A program made the translations under genes and the position numbers. The notes under the pieces are model-generated. The model was given only the letters and a program-made list of their open reading frames with translations, was not told the DNA's origin and did not search any database. This document shows, one piece after another, positions 5,032 to 5,820 of a stretch of 5,820 nucleotides of DNA (the stretch's first letter is position 1; each line of letters opens with the position of its first letter). Source of the stretch: Pedosphaera sp. (GTDB lineage Bacteria; Verrucomicrobiota; Verrucomicrobiia; Limisphaerales; Pedosphaeraceae); assembly GCA_028293465.1 (NCBI GenBank), contig JAQGOT010000556.1, positions 1 through 5,820 on the forward strand. Direction: 5' to 3'.

Positions 5032-5820
5032 ATGAAAGCGAATTGTTGGTATGGCAAGAACGACGTCCGGGTGGAAGAGGTGGCCGACCCGAAAATCTTG
5101 AACCCGCGTGATGCGATTGTAAAAATTACTTCATCGGCCATCTGCGGTTCTGATTTGCATCTCTACGACGGGTTTGTTCCGACGATGGAGAAGGGCGACA
5201 TCCTGGGCCACGAATTCATGGGCGAGGTGGTTGAAGTGGGCCACGCCGTGAAGAATTTGAAGGTGGGCGACCGCGTGGTGGTTCCGTTTCCGATCTCCTG
5301 CGGCAACTGCTTTTTCTGTCAAAAGGGATTGTTCTCGCTCTGTGAGAACTCGAATCCGAATGCGGTGATGGCGGAGGAAATGTGGGGCCATTCGCCGGCC
5401 GGCATCTATGGCTACTCGCACCTGCTGGGTGGGTATGCGGGCGGACAAGCCCAATACGCGCGGGTGCCGTTTGCCGATTTCAACCCGATCAAAATCCCCG
5501 GGGATTTGCCCGACGAGAAAGTCCTGTTTCTTTCGGACATTCTTCCGACGGGCTACATGGCGGCGGAAAACTGCCAGATTCAACCCGGCGACACCATCGC
5601 CGTGTGGGGGTGTGGTCCGGTTGGTCAGTTTGCCATCACGAGTGCCTTCCTCCTGGGTGCTGAGCGGGTGATCGCCATTGACCGCTTTCCCGAACGCCTC
5701 CAGATGGCGGAGGAAAAAGGACACGCGGAGACTCTCAATTACGAGGACGTGGATATCTACGACGCCCTGGATGAAATGACCGGTGGCAGCGGGCCGGATG
5801 CCTGCATCGAAGCCGTCGGC
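5032..5820 (+). CDS. Zinc-dependent alcohol dehydrogenase, glutathione-independent formaldehyde dehydrogenase-like (3' end outside window)
   Basis: The first 263 codons of a medium-chain zinc dehydrogenase are present; relatives of this group are roughly 380-400 residues, so about a third is missing. Catalytic-zinc ligands are visible as Cys38 (ICGSD), His60-Glu61 (GHEF) and Asp169 (LSDILPTGY). Structural-zinc cysteines are 90, 93, 96 and 104. The Rossmann loop is GCGPVG (193-198), and Asp217 (IAIDR) after the second strand favours NAD+. The Asp ligand in SDILPTGY and the insertion around residues 105-140 (NSNPN...GYSHLLGGYAGGQA) resemble Pseudomonas putida-type formaldehyde dehydrogenase and its relatives rather than classical alcohol dehydrogenase. 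The start is well supported: AAGGAG (5020-5025) lies six bases before ATG, and the protein begins MKA as family members do. The frame is open further upstream to a TTG at 4993, which I do not favour. It lies 179 bases after the aldehyde dehydrogenase, suggesting a shared alcohol/aldehyde oxidation role. Confidence 0.93.
   Translation, partial: MKANCWYGKNDVRVEEVADPKILNPRDAIVKITSSAICGSDLHLYDGFVPTMEKGDILGHEFMGEVVEVGHAVKNLKVGDRVVVPFPISCGNCFFCQKGLFSLCENSNPNAVMAEEMWGHSPAGIYGYSHLLGGYAGGQAQYARVPFADFNPIKIPGDLPDEKVLFLSDILPTGYMAAENCQIQPGDTIAVWGCGPVGQFAITSAFLLGAERVIAIDRFPERLQMAEEKGHAETLNYEDVDIYDALDEMTGGSGPDACIEAVG

Noticed and set aside
5131..5724. 197-codon minus-strand frame opposite the Zn-dehydrogenase
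   Set aside because: It is antisense to a gene with intact zinc and Rossmann motifs and has no recognisable domain.

Overview
The window looks like chromosomal DNA of a GC-rich Gram-negative bacterium. The UbiA-like protein, the membrane-anchored SRPBCC protein and the Zn-dehydrogenase all have the look of Verrucomicrobia (Pedosphaera-like) proteins. So does the clutter between genes: degenerate ATGTCCAA/GGCCAA and AATCCA repeats, and decayed REP-associated transposase pieces. This placement rests on memory of such sequences, not on a search, and is tentative. Only four genes are well supported.

Layout. (1) Bases 1-152 carry the last 49 codons of a forward gene, probably an MFS transporter, followed 6 bases after its stop by a hairpin that could be its terminator. 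(2) Bases 153-1180 form about 1 kb without an intact gene. Within it, one piece of a REP-associated tyrosine transposase C-terminus lies on the minus strand (285-494). The piece that should follow it lies about 560 bases away on the plus strand (1056-1169). A third short match sits at 211-232, and degenerate short repeats lie between. (3) Bases 1181-2032 (minus) encode a UbiA-family prenyltransferase. (4) A divergent intergenic region (2033-2349) contains a small dyad. (5) Three genes follow on the plus strand: a membrane-anchored SRPBCC protein (2350-3249), an aldehyde dehydrogenase (3311-4852), and a zinc alcohol dehydrogenase related to glutathione-independent formaldehyde dehydrogenase (5032 to the window end, truncated).

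How it fits together. The three rightmost genes share a strand, and no clear terminator separates them. They could form a unit that oxidises alcohols or aldehydes, with an SRPBCC protein of unknown ligand. The dehydrogenase at 5032 has its own strong Shine-Dalgarno sequence and a perfect 21-base palindrome just upstream, so it may be regulated separately. The UbiA gene is divergent and need not be linked to them functionally. I see no CRISPR array, tRNA, rRNA, defence island or clearly new system. The most unusual feature is the split, inverted transposase remnant. The most testable regulatory feature is the palindrome at 4992-5012.
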